DNA from: Pachysolen tannophilus NRRL Y-2460
Lineage: Eukaryota; Ascomycota; Pichiomycetes; Alaninales; Pachysolenaceae
Assembly: GCA_001661245.1 (NCBI GenBank)
Contig: KV454012.1
Span: 1,549,964 to 1,613,963, forward strand
Direction of reading: 5' to 3'
Length of the DNA stretch: 64,000 nt
A program made the translations under genes and the position numbers. Position 1 is the stretch's first letter, and each line of letters begins with the position of its first letter. The notes under the pieces are model-generated. The model was not told the origin of the DNA. It searched no databases and saw only the letters and a program-made list of their open reading frames with translations. Positions 49,956 through 61,312 of the stretch are shown one piece after another.

Positions 49956-50162
49956 ATAATTATGTATATGTATTCTTAGAAGAGGTTTTTCTTTTATTTA
50001 TAGATAGATTTACAATTTTTTTAAACTTTTTCTTTCGTTGTGTATCATTTCAATGATGAATGAACGTTACGCTTGATCTCAAAATGTATTAGGTTACCAA
50101 AGCTGAAATTAATATGAAACGAAGAGAATAGTTAACTATATACAGCATCGATGAGTCAAAAC

Positions 50163-51473
50163 TTATGGTGTTTCAGAAATTTTTTTTACATCATTCAATT
50201 CTTTCCACATCTGATTTATTTGCTCTCTACCAGAACCTATTTTAAATTTTCCATTTTCATGAAGGAATTCATCTTTATTCTGAAAGTGTAAGCTTCCTTT
50301 CGCAGTCTTTGTAATTTTCTGTATTTCGTTGTCCTTGGATTGTAAATTAATATACCTATTATCCACTGCCCTCTTTATACTTTGAATAACAGGTCTACCA
50401 TTAAACCTTATCAATCTCCTCAAATCATTAGTGATGGTCTCAAGCATGATTCTATCATTTAAACTTATGATTTTATTCCACTTATTGGCTAATAATGAAT
50501 CCTCTTGGGATTGCTTCAGTTCATGTTCATTTATGTTATTGAAGTAATCTCTTGCATTCAATTGTCGCTGTAATGTTCTTAATGGAACATCATCAAACTT
50601 ATTTGATGTCAACTGATTTGTTGAAGGAGAAATCCCCAAGTAAGATACATTTGTAGCTGGAGACGATGCATTTGATGACTGTGATTGACTCGTTCTACGA
50701 TCGGGGCTTGAGCTTGTTCTATAGAGTTGTTCTGCAGGAAAAAAATTATCTACTTTTTGTTCTCCCTCTTCATCTAATTTGTTTGAACTTTCTAGTGATC
50801 CGCTTCTAAAAGCAGTATATGAATAATTTAATAATGATTTTTTGTGTTGATGATGTTTTTGCCAATTTTTATTATTTGATTTCCTTTCTTTATTATCTTC
50901 TAATTCAAATTCAGGACTAAAAGAAGATATCCAATTATCGACATTTTTATTTGTTGATTTTGAGGTTAACGTAGGTGATTGGTATTCGACTATACTTCTT
51001 TGTTTTTCTCTTAAATTTGCAGTGGAAGTGGCCTCTGTTTGAAAAGTATAATTTGAAGAAGCACTTGACTGACGAGAATGACTTCTATAACGACTGAAGT
51101 TACTATGAAGGTTTCCAGGAACAACCGTATCAGAAACTGTATTTTCATTGTAAGGTAATAATAATGAATGCTTGACCTTTGCTGTGGGTATTGGCTTATG
51201 ATTAGAAACAAAGCTTGATTTTGAATTATTTCTGGTGGTGTTCTTAAAACTATGTGTGGAATCATTTCTTAACCTAGATTGTTGGCTTAAAGCTCTTTCT
51301 GCAGTAGTTCCTCTAAAAGGTATATTTTTTGTATTGTTATATTCATATCTTGCTGCTATTTGAAACTGACGTCCCCTTCTTTGTTCAGAGGGAAGTTTAG
51401 CATTAGAGTCATAACTTGAGATATTATTATCATTATCTCCAATTACATGTGCCTCTGCATCCCGTTCCATCAT
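50163..51473 (-). CDS. Unrecognised protein, Ser/Asn-rich with a helical C terminus
   Basis: 436 residues. I recognise no family. The first 300 residues are low-complexity, rich in Ser, Asn, Arg and Gln (for example RYRSHSRQSSASSNYTF), the kind of region that is often phosphorylated. From about residue 300 the sequence becomes ordered: LRTLQRQLNARDYFNNINEHEL, then KWNKIISLNDRIMLETITNDLRRLIRFNGRPVIQSIKRAVDNRYI, predicted as helices. The tail is Lys/Glu-rich. There is no signal peptide or membrane span. The start has two ATGs in a row. It converges on UTP10 with 207 bases between. Confidence 0.75.
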   Translation of the reverse strand: MMERDAEAHVIGDNDNNISSYDSNAKLPSEQRRGRQFQIAARYEYNNTKNIPFRGTTAERALSQQSRLRNDSTHSFKNTTRNNSKSSFVSNHKPIPTAKVKHSLLLPYNENTVSDTVVPGNLHSNFSRYRSHSRQSSASSNYTFQTEATSTANLREKQRSIVEYQSPTLTSKSTNKNVDNWISSFSPEFELEDNKERKSNNKNWQKHHQHKKSLLNYSYTAFRSGSLESSNKLDEEGEQKVDNFFPAEQLYRTSSSPDRRTSQSQSSNASSPATNVSYLGISPSTNQLTSNKFDDVPLRTLQRQLNARDYFNNINEHELKQSQEDSLLANKWNKIISLNDRIMLETITNDLRRLIRFNGRPVIQSIKRAVDNRYINLQSKDNEIQKITKTAKGSLHFQNKDEFLHENGKFKIGSGREQINQMWKELNDVKKISETP

Positions 51474-52431
51474 ATAAATGATTTTAATTGCTGTGTTGTC
51501 TGTGTTGAAAAAATCGACAGTTTTCCTGGAATTAAAACCTCCTCCTGTTCTATATCATATAAATGATCTCTACTTTGAAATATTTTATTTTATTTCTTTT
51601 CTTTTTTTTTTGCGCTTTTTGCTTTTTGCTTCTCTTTATCCAAGATTAGTTTAAACGCAATGAAACCCATCAAACTGCTTAATTCAAAAATTGGTTTTAT
51701 TTTAGTTAATATGCTTTTTCAAATTCAAAGGAAAGGGAAACAGTTTTATAAATGAAATTCAGCCAATAGTTAAAATGTCGATGAAAATAATTTGTTAACT
51801 GATAGAGATCAAATGTATATATGGCTCTATTTTATAAGTACAAACTAGACAATAATAATAGCCTTGATATTATGCTGCTTTCTATAATACCGAGCATCGA
51901 TTATGCAGAAGTTAAAATTTGACCAATGAAATGTTATCGATAAGAAGAGAAAGAAAGAAGAGCCTACCTGACTTTGAAGAGCATATACAACTCTGACATT
52001 CCAGTTACAAGTATCATTCAGCTGCTTCCAAATAAACCCATCTCAAATTTAACATCACCATTTACTAATGTTCTTCCAAAGTCCCAGTTTTTCAAATAGG
52101 AAGCTGGAATGATAAATTGTCTTATTGATGAAAAACTTTGATACCTTCATTAGAGCTGATAAGGTTTGCCAATTGCATGCATAAACTTGCATGATAGGCC
52201 CGAAGGGGCACACGACCTTAATTTGATTGAAAAAGGAAGGGCACAACAGCAAGATAGTAAGTACAATTAAGGGAAGGAAAGAAACATACTTTGGCAATTA
52301 GTTATTTGTTTTCAAAATCTACATGATAAAAGTAAAAAAGAAAGAAAAAAAAAGATAAAAAAAAAAAAATATTGTAGCAGATTTTATGATAGCATAAACT
52401 TCGATTAAATGATCTATAGCTGTCTATATTT
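51474..52431. other. Intergenic: promoter of the unrecognised gene and SPO14 3' flank
   Basis: 958 bases. A TTGCATGCA-rich patch lies near 52164-52193 with two TTGCATG copies. The only long frame (52055-52297, minus) begins at TTG and has no early ATG. No RNA gene was recognised. Confidence 0.5.
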
Positions 52432-55400
52432 CTAGTCATAAATTTCAATTGGAGGAATTCTATCGTTATTGTAAAACCAATTTCCTGATTCTAATTCTTT
52501 GTCCAACCATTCTGTTGGGAATATAACCAAATGACCACGGATATGACTCAATAATTTCTCTGAAGTATCATGATTATATATTCTATCACCAATCAAGTTA
52601 CGCCTATGTCTTGATGCAAAAGTACCAATTCTTTTCTTTGAGATTTTATGATTGTTGTAATTGATTTGAGGTAATTGTTGATTATCTTTATTGTCACCAT
52701 CTTCTGGGAAATAATTTACAGGTTCTGAATTATCAGCAAGTGGAATATTACTTTTGGAAGAAGAAGTGCTTGTAGGATTCGAATCTCTAGTGTTGTCTTC
52801 CCCTTGGAGCCCTTGCGATGAAACAGAAGATGTGGAAACGCTGTCATTGACATTTTCATTCGGAAGACCTAAAACTTTTGAGCTATAGGCCCTTTCAGCA
52901 TCGGATAAATTTACTTTTCGCTCAAAACGATGATCATTTGGAGTTGAAGAATCGTTTCTTTCATTCCTTTGTTTGATTTCTTGCTCTTGAGCTAATATAA
53001 ATGCAGAATTCATATTGGAAAAATCTTTGTAATCTTTCCAAGTCGACACTAAATTATCAGGCTGAGAGTGGAATACCAGTCTATATATTCTGGTATTCCT
53101 TGAAGCAACTTCATACCATATATCTTCATAGAAATCCTCATCTAATGGATCTTCAAAATTATAAGGATCGATGAAGATAGGTTTTTCTGGAAGACCGGAT
53201 GTACTCAATGATTGCAAAATATCGTTGACACCATTGTCATCCAAAGAGACAATCGGAACTTGACCTGAATAATCTGTTTGACCAGTACCATTATACAAGT
53301 TTTCAGCCGCCTTACTAGGTGGAACTGATCCAACACTTCCTGCCCACTCGCCTGCTTCACTAGAATTCTTTTTAAACTCATCAGAAACGGGATGAGACTC
53401 TTCTGTTAAGGGAATAGCACTTGTTACAACACTGCTTCCACTTACACCAGTATTACTATTACTAGATTTCGGAGCCATTCCAACATTAGCCCTTCTTTTA
53501 TCTTCCTCTTGTTCTTCAAACTTTTGCCTAGTTGCAACACGTTGAAAGTAAGCAATTCGCTTTAAAAAATCCCATCTCTCTCTATTCTTCATTGACAATA
53601 TACGTTCTTCTGCAGCGCTCAATTTTCTACCAAAACCTTCCTCGTAATTAATGCTGTCATCTTCTAAATATTCTGACACTTGATTCGAATGTGGTAAAAA
53701 CACATCAGTAGGTTTTGAAAAAGCTGCATCATAAGCCCATTTCTTCAATAGTCTTGTAACTTTTTTAGTTGACTTTTGATAAGTTTTTGATTTGTAGTGA
53801 TCGGCACCTAACCCATCGACATCATCTTTGTGGGCAGCATTATTCGAAATTCTGGAATCCGAAGAAAATGGCTTTTTCTCTCTAATTCCAACATTATCAA
53901 CACCTGATCTATAATTAAATGAATGATATAGAGGCATTGGTTGCTGTTGCTTTTCTTTGGAAAACTGTTCAGGCAAGTCTTCTTGTTCAAGAGGAATTTC
54001 AAAATTTGGATCAGTTCCGGTTGCGTCCATAAAATTTTTCCATCTCATAGTGCCATGAGACTGGTTTAATATCTCCCTAGATGCTAGTTCAACTGCAGCT
54101 GACAAAATTCTATCATCTTCTGTAGAAAAAGAATTCGTACAAGCTAATTTACCTAAATCTGTTCTGGCAATTTTTTCTAACTGCCCAAATCTCCTTTCTA
54201 CCAATTCCAAGATATCAACGTCAACACCAAGATGTTCCCTCATCAATCTCATTCTTAGAGTATGAGCAAACTTACTAGCTAAGTAGGGTTTACCATTCAT
54301 TACAGTATCAATTAACTCTTTATCTCTTACGATAGCTGCAACTTCTGAGTCTCTATTTCCTCTCATTGATCTTTCATTGATGTTAGCAGATCCAATCAAA
54401 GCAACCCTATCATCAGCAATAATAGTTTTAGCATGTACATATAATTGCTCAGTGATTAACGTTCTATCTTTTCCGATACGACCCCATTTTCTAAGTGAGA
54501 AAAATTGAATATAATCATCTGGATCAATACCAACTTTTCTCAATTTGGCAAATATAGAAGTAGAACCCCTTGAAATAGACATGAACTGACATTGCATAAT
54601 AACTCTAACAGATGAACCTTCAGCTCTGTCAACTTCACTTTCAAAACCTGGCATCAAAGGGATAACACATACAGCTCTCCATGGTTTTCCTTCATTATGA
54701 GCTTTAATAATTCTATCGACTAAGGCATCCCCAATCCTATTTTGAATGACCACACCATCCCATGCCGCGCTGGTAACAAAAAACTGATTTTCGAGGTAAA
54801 CAAAGTGTTCACTTGTTTCGATTATCTTTAAATATGCTTGCTGGATACTAACTTCAGGCTCTTTCAATCCCAAAGACCAGCCACAAGATGATCTAAGTAG
54901 TTGTATTTCACAAGTTCCAGCTAGTCCCATTTTCAGAATTTCTTCCTTTGTTAAATTAGGAGGAGGCAATAATAATGGGGTTGGTCTTGATGGTCTTTTC
55001 TGTCTTAACAAAAAATTCCATCTTTGTACAAAATGCCTTGATAAGTCTCTTGCAATTTGTCCTGATGATATCATATGAACATCGTGCCACGGCATCCTAG
55101 GAACACTTTGCCTATCATACATAGATTCATAAGGTTTATCCAAGTTAAAGAAATCTTTGACCCTGGGATTCGAATAATCTTTTCCAGGAAAATTTTGAAA
55201 TCTGATATGAGCCTCATCGGACTTTGAGTTCAGATCCAAATCACTAGCAAATGCCATTAATGAATCATCACTCAAAACATGGTCCGCAGTATCATACCGA
55301 CCGTAACATAAATCAATACCACCAAGAAAGCAGATAGTACTATCGACAATACATAACTTTTCATGGTGTGCCCAAAAATATGTGTTTTGCAATAATTGGT

Positions 55401-57944
55401 TTGGAGATCTTAAAACATGAATGTTCAGATGCAAATCCAATAACGAATGTTTTGTCCACAACGAGTCTGTAACAACTGTATTACCAACGTTTCTATAAAT
55501 TATAACAAAAATTTTAACTCCTTGTTCAGCTTTTCTTTTCAAAATTCTATCAATTCTCCATTGCTGATTACCATTAGCTGGTCTTCTCATATATAATTCT
55601 GGAGATAACCACCAGTCATGAATGTATATAGTTTCCTTGGCCATTTCTAATGCAGAACTACATGCCCACATATAATCTCTGGCATCAACAAACCATTGCG
55701 CAAAACAATTATCTCTCACAGGAGCAAAACTTCCAAATCTGTTGGCTTGAGACCATTCTGTTTTCAGAATCATCATGTTTATTGACTTTACCCACAATTT
55801 CAACTGTTTCTCCGATCTAGCTAACATTTTCAATTTTCTTTCGCTGTTCTCCAATTTTATTGTTAAATAAGGTGCTTTTTGTTTCGCCTTTTGTTTAAGA
55901 TTGCTTGCTTTCAAATCCTCATCTATAATAGAGTGATAGTCTTCCACATCTGATTCATTCAGATTCACATTATGAATCGTTGATGAAGAAGTTGAATCCC
56001 CTATGTAATCAACTTTGAAACTTGAATCTACCAAAAATACTTCTAATGGAGTAGTCGAATAAATATCATTTACATACATGATGTAACTATTTCTGACCAA
56101 GAACCATTTTGTAGTATGTCTTTCAACCATATCTTTTAATTCCCTAAATTTTAAATGCCCAACTCTCCATCCCTGTGCTTTTGCACTATTTCTCACTAGG
56201 AGATAACCTTGTTTACCTTGATATCCATTTTCATTGCCCAATAGAACTCCAATAGGCGATAGCTCAAAGAATTGAAAAACCCTATTTGACTGAGGCCTCA
56301 AAGTTAAAGTTATTAACAATTGATTCAAGTAAACTTCCATAGATTGTCTGAAAAGTTCATTGACATCTGCTGCTGCTTTTAATTGATGCTCCAAATTTAC
56401 ACCCTGATGACTACTTCTAGAATTAACCCTATCAATAAGATGTCCCAAAAATGATCTTGATCTAGATCTTATAGAAGACAGAGCAGAGTTGGAGCTAATA
56501 GAAGTTATAGCAGAAAACGTATCATCATGAGCATGATCGTGCCTGACGCTTGGAGGAGGAATTGCATGTGTTGAAGGAACTAAATTTCCAGTAGACCCTA
56601 TATTAGTATTGATATTACTAATTATTGATTTGCTGCGTCTCAAGTGATGATCATATTTCGGCATCTTTGCCAATTCAACACCTTTTCCATTTCTATTAAA
56701 TGCGTTTGATTGGAAAAACAAGACTTTTAAACGCGAATGTAATGCTGCAAAATCTCTAATATCTTTAACAATTGACCATTTTAATCGATTTTCTCCGACA
56801 CCATATTCTAATTCAATTTTATATTTTCTATGTTTACTCCTCCGACTTTTCGTAATATCAACCAATTGAAAACCTAGCAAAGATAGCAATAAAGGTGCTC
56901 TTTGAGTACCATGTTCATCTCTTAAAAAGATACTACTTGCAAATAGAGCAGCCGGGCATCCTGAAATTAAAGAAGAGATTAAAGCTTCAGCTCTTAATTT
57001 TGTTTTTTCATCTAATTCTCTTTTCAATTCTTCTGCTCTATCCCAAATTTGATCACCTGGATATTCTTTAGTTTTTTTTTAAACGGTTTTATAGAATTTT
57101 TAAATTCTTTCCATTTTCTTGATTCATTTGTTGGTGTTTCATTATTTCCAAGAAATGTTTTTGAATTGGGAGTATTAGTGATCTTTGAGAGACGATTTAT
57201 CCAAGTGTTATGGAAATCTTCGTCATCATTATTGCTGCCATTATAAAGAATATTATGAAATGAATGGGTACGTCTTGATTTCAATGGCGGTTTTATTTTT
57301 TCAGATAATCTATTCAGAGGACCCATTTCATGAACATCTCTTTCATTTGTTCTATTCCTGTTCAATGGACTTGGATCCGTTTCATGTCTGTTTAGTGTAT
57401 CGCGGTAATCACCAAAAAGTATATGTTGGCGTTGTTGATCTGCTTCAGGTAACTCTCCTGTTGCATGTTCCGTCTCAGCGCTAAACCTTCCTTCCCTATG
57501 ATGAGAATCTTCTTCTCCCGAATGCAAAAACCTAAATTGAAATGAATTGGGAACAATGTGCGGATGTTCAAAATGATTATTATCAAGATCATTGGTATTA
57601 TTGGTATTGGTATTATTATGGGTATTATCATTATCATTATCATTATCGTTACTACTATTATCATCTGTTTCCTGAATATTGCTATCACTAGTGTGAAGGT
57701 TCTTCGCTGTACCATTGGCAGCACTATTAGCTGTACCATTAAGGATGCCATTGGTATGAATTGGTTCGTTTTCATCATTTGAACCATCTATATTTTTAGT
57801 ACTATTCTTGTCTGAATTTTGGGATTTGATCTTATTAGTATCATCTTGCTGTTTACTACCATCTTTGCTAAACAAACTGGAAATAAAGTTGGAATCAACT
57901 TTTTTCAATGTAGAACTCTCCAGAGACCCCTGAACATCCTCCAT
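52432..57944 (-). CDS. SPO14: Phospholipase D1 (Spo14), read across two frames
   Basis: The gene cleaves phosphatidylcholine to phosphatidate and choline and is needed for sporulation in S. cerevisiae. Two frames form one product of about 1837 residues. The first 306 residues run from ATG 57944 to a TGA at 57026-57024 and are Asn/Asp-rich, ending in a basic stretch. The second frame, from 57078, holds a WDRAEELKRELDE helix, a PX region (about 56990-56600), a PH region (about 56230-56020), both HKD catalytic motifs (HHEKLCIVDSTICFLGG near 55350, HAKTIIADDRVALIGSANINERS near 54420), and a tail. The frames overlap for about 55 bases, with an A9 run (mRNA sense, 57080-57072) at the entry. The second frame has no ATG until deep in the domain region. 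Either the A run lost a base, in life or in assembly, or ribosomes or polymerase slip there. Confidence 0.9.
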
Positions 57945-58520
57945 AATCGACTCATAAATCTCTAGACGAATTGCAAAACTAAGCGCCCACAGCAATTAGT
58001 CTTTGTTTTCTTAAACAAGTGCTAAAAAAATAAAGTAAAGCTCGCTAAATTTATATATTTTTATATAATTTTATAATTACTTTCTTAAATTTTTTTTTCT
58101 TTTGTTTTCTAATTACACACGCCGCATATAGAAGAGCTACATCATCAAATACAATACAATTCATACACACAGAATGGTATAATTGAAGATATATATATTT
58201 ACAAAATTATTAGTCTAATATAATCAAGAGTCTTTTTTTTTTTAAAAAAAAAAGCAAAAGTTTGTAAGAGAATAAATTGTAAAATGTATTTGAAATGAAT
58301 GAAACAAAATAAAATAAAATAAAAATAAAAAAATTAAAAAAAAACGACCAAAACCTAAGCTTATTCATATATTAGTGAGAAAGACCATTCGTTGCCTGTT
58401 ATAATAACAGCAGGGATAAAACAACAACAACAACAACAAAAAAAAAATAATCGTAATAAAAAAAAAAAAAAGAAAAAGAGATAGAGCCATTAAAAAATTA
58501 TGAAGAAAATAATATTTTGT
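57945..58520. other. Intergenic: SPO14 promoter and UBC8 3' flank
   Basis: 576 bases containing A/T tracts, an (AAAAT)n stretch near 58309-58330, and a CAA repeat near 58420-58440. Nothing else recognised. Confidence 0.5.
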
Positions 58521-59119
58521 TTAAATGATGATTTCTCCTGCTACTTCTTCATCGCTGCTACTCAAATCACTTTCACTTTCGCTGTCTTGATCCATTTTAT
58601 CGTCCTCAGCTCCGTCTTCATCGCTGATTAAATCGCCATTGGCAGTAAATCTACTTGGATCTGCATATCTCTTGACATAACTCTTAACTTTTTCAATATA
58701 CAAATTATTATCTTTTAAATATAAACTACTTGCTTCTCCATTTAAAGGATCTGCAGCATTTGGGTAACTTAAAAGTTGAGGAAGAAAAGTTTCAAAAATA
58801 TTGAATATATCAAACATTGGTGACCAAGTTTGATTAATGACATCAAGACAAACCGATCCAGAATTTTCATCTATATTTGGATGATAAATCTTATTTTGGA
58901 AACCAATTGATGGTGATTTATAAGGGTACTGGTCCGGTAGCTCAACATGGATCTTCCAGATTCCACCTTCATAAGGTGTCTCTTTAGGACCATGGAAATT
59001 CACATAAAATTCTTGCATATTATCATCAACCAAATTAACTTCATAATCACTCATCAAGCTGGCAAAGTAAAAAAAAAAAATTAAACTAAGTTAATAAATC
59101 AATTTCAATATACCAATTA

Positions 59120-59151
<32 letters not shown>

Positions 59152-59336
59152 CAATAATCATTAATCAATACATACAGTTTCATAACATCGGTTTCAATTC
59201 TTCTCTTTGGTGAGCTATTTTTAAATGAAAAAAGGAGTGGGGAAAAATAACATGTTAGTACTCATTCACAATAAAAATATTAAACCATATCAGAATATAA
59301 AAGACCAAAAAAAAAAAAAAAAAAAACTCACCTCAT
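58521..59336 (-). CDS. UBC8: Ubiquitin-conjugating enzyme E2 (Ubc8/UBE2H), three exons
   Basis: 193 residues in three exons: 59336-59332 (ATGAG), 59214-59176 and 59058-58521. Joined they give [22 protein letters not shown], which is the normal Ubc8 N terminus; the unspliced frame alone lacks it. Intron 1 (59331-59215) has donor GTGAGT and branch TACTAAC at 59260-59254; intron 2 (59175-59059) has donor GTATGT and branch-like TATTAAC at 59096-59090. Each is 117 bases. The E2 core carries the active Cys in [15 protein letters not shown] and [11 protein letters not shown]. cerevisiae Ubc8 acts in gluconeogenic enzyme turnover (fructose-1,6-bisphosphatase). The C-terminal tail is acidic ([20 protein letters not shown]), as in UBE2H. 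Confidence 0.93.
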
Positions 59337-59630
59337 TATCACTTTATCTTATATAATAAATTATATAAATATATAATTCAATTAAATAATTATATATAAC
59401 TTGATAAATCAAAATGATATTTTACAAAACTGATTTTATAAATTATTTAAGGCAGATAGGATAAACTTATAAACTCATCGCGCGCGCATTTTAAGCGTTT
59501 TAAGAACAGATTGGAAAATGGACACACGACTTTCAACTGATTTAGGTGGGAAAGAGACCATTTTAACCATTGAAACAAGTAAAGATCTTGGAAGATTTCT
59601 TTTCTTTTCCTATTGGAGACTTATCTGGAG
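59337..59630. promoter_or_regulatory. Divergent promoter, UBC8 / MAK32
   Basis: 294 bases with CGCGCGCGC at 59479-59487. This is a G/C island in very A/T-rich DNA and matches the site type read by the RSC subunits Rsc3/Rsc30 in S. cerevisiae, which clear nucleosomes from promoters. Confidence 0.5.
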
Positions 59631-60755
59631 ATGGTAGAAAACTGTGATGCCAAAGGTGATGGTAATTGTGTTGCCAATGGAAATGGTAATGGTGAAAACA
59701 ATGACCAAAATTTTCCAATTGTATTTACGTCTATGGGGATGTTTATTATTGATGAAATACATTTCCCAAATCAACCTGCTCAATATGATGTGCTTGGAGG
59801 TGGTGGGACTTGGGGTGTTGTTGGTTCAAGAGTGATACTATCATCAAAACATTCAGGGGAAGTTGGTATGATTATAGACTATGGTACGGATTGTCCAGAC
59901 AAGATTAAAGAGGAAGTACTGGGATGGGGAATTGACCTGATAATAAGAGAAAATGAATCAAGATTAACAACAAGAGGTTGGAACATGTATGGAGATAACG
60001 AATTTAGATCCTTTAAATATTTGACACCAAAGAAAAGAATTGATGTTGATGATTTAGTTCAATATGAAAGTTTATTAAATTCCAAATCTTTCCATTTAAT
60101 ATGTTCTCCTGAAAGATGTATTGAGATTATGAAGAGATTACGAATTGAAAGATTGAAAATTGGTAATGAGGAAGAACCAATTAGTATTTGGGAACCAATT
60201 CCTGATGATTGTAATCCAAAAAATTTGGAAAGATGTCTTTCAATATTAGATAAAATTGATATATTATCACCTAATGCTGCAGAAGCATCTTCTTTCTTTG
60301 GATTAAGTGAACCAAATAATAGAAAAGAATTGGAAAAAATTGCATCAAAATTTATACCTTACTTGACAAAAAAAAATTCAGGAATAGTTTTAAGATGCGG
60401 TAAAATGGGATGTTATTGTTTAAATAATTCAGGTTTATCGAAATGGTTTCCTGCATATCATCACCCATTGAATCCAGATTATAAAGTTGTGGATCCAACT
60501 GGTGCAGGAAACGCTTTTCTAGGTGCTTTGGCAACTGGTTTTGTGAAAAGTGACAAGAATTGGACCATTGCTTGTATTTGTGGTAATATTGGAAGTGGAT
60601 TAGCAATTGAACAAATAGGTATGCCAAAATTAACCAAAGGTGATAGATGGAATGGCAAAACTGTACAAGAAAGATTCAAGCTCTACTTAGATAGGAATAA
60701 AGATATCGATTTTGATTTCAAAAAACTTTCTAAATTGTTAGATTATAATCAGTAA
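59631..60755 (+). CDS. MAK32: pfkB-family carbohydrate kinase-like protein Mak32
   Basis: 374 residues from ATG 59631; the frame opens six codons up at TTG. It has the ribokinase fold of Mak32: GMFIIDEIHFP, then YDVLGGGGTWGVVGSRVI, ENESRLTTRGWNMYGDNEFRSFKYLTPKKRI, and the C-terminal signature DPTGAGNAFLGALATGF with the catalytic Asp replaced by Asn in GAGN. Mak32 is required in S. cerevisiae for stability of killer dsRNA L-A/M1 maintenance; its enzymatic substrate is not known. Its convergent neighbour MAK31, only 35 bases away, is also a killer-maintenance gene. The D-to-N change would argue against ordinary kinase activity, as pfkB enzymes use GAGD. Confidence 0.9.
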   Translation: MVENCDAKGDGNCVANGNGNGENNDQNFPIVFTSMGMFIIDEIHFPNQPAQYDVLGGGGTWGVVGSRVILSSKHSGEVGMIIDYGTDCPDKIKEEVLGWGIDLIIRENESRLTTRGWNMYGDNEFRSFKYLTPKKRIDVDDLVQYESLLNSKSFHLICSPERCIEIMKRLRIERLKIGNEEEPISIWEPIPDDCNPKNLERCLSILDKIDILSPNAAEASSFFGLSEPNNRKELEKIASKFIPYLTKKNSGIVLRCGKMGCYCLNNSGLSKWFPAYHHPLNPDYKVVDPTGAGNAFLGALATGFVKSDKNWTIACICGNIGSGLAIEQIGMPKLTKGDRWNGKTVQERFKLYLDRNKDIDFDFKKLSKLLDYNQ

Positions 60756-60790
60756 AATATATATATATATATATATAAATGTAAATTCAT

Positions 60791-61102
60791 TTATGTTTTC
60801 ACTTTCCCTTGTATATTTTTATTTTTCAATTTCCACCGTTTTGTCTTTTCGTACTCTAACCTATCTACTTCCACCTTCACTATAGCCGCCTTCGGCACAC
60901 AAACCAATCCTATATTTCTATGTCTTAAAGAATTCTCATCATCATGATAGTATTCTGTTGCATCTGATATTAATAAATTCGATTGATCATCCACAGCTAT
61001 CAACACTCCTTTCACTGTTCGACTATTAACAATCTCTATTTTAAAAGGAAGAGAAATATAATCCACCACAGATAACTCCAGTCCAGATCCAGACATCCTC
61101 AT
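60791..61102 (-). CDS. MAK31: Sm-like protein Mak31 (NatC auxiliary subunit Naa38)
   Basis: 103 residues from ATG 61102; the frame opens 18 codons up at GTG. The Sm fold is seen as VVDYISLPFKIEIVNSRTVKGVLIAVDDQSNLLISDATEYY (Sm1 motif) and RNIGLVCVPKAAIVKVEV (Sm2), which matches the Mak31/Naa38 form GLVxVP rather than a spliceosomal Sm protein. Naa38 is the small subunit of the NatC N-terminal acetyltransferase, which acetylates the L-A virus Gag in S. cerevisiae. The C-terminal extension is Lys-rich. The first ATG is followed by a second ATG two codons on; either may be used. Confidence 0.87.
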   Translation of the reverse strand: MRMSGSGLELSVVDYISLPFKIEIVNSRTVKGVLIAVDDQSNLLISDATEYYHDDENSLRHRNIGLVCVPKAAIVKVEVDRLEYEKTKRWKLKNKNIQGKVKT

Positions 61103-61312
61103 AATATTTCCGTTCTGGTTATTGTTATTTTGTATTGAGTTATATCTGTTTTTCACAAATGTTTTCGATTAATTTCGATTTTTCCTTTTTGCTTTTTTTT
61201 TTATTTAATTTTTTTTTTTCAAAATATATATAAATTATTATTATTTAATTAATAAATAACAACAATATAAAATAAAAATATATCAAATATTTATAGTAAA
61301 TTTTCGATCATC
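61103..61312. promoter_or_regulatory. Divergent promoter, MAK31 / acidic-repeat gene
   Basis: 210 bases with long T tracts (61193-61220) and an A/T-rich stretch to the ATG at 61313. No known site recognised. Confidence 0.45.

Noticed and set aside
52055-52297. 80-codon minus-strand frame in the SPO14 3' flank
   Set aside because: It begins at TTG and the first ATG is halfway along, leaving a short tail with no features.
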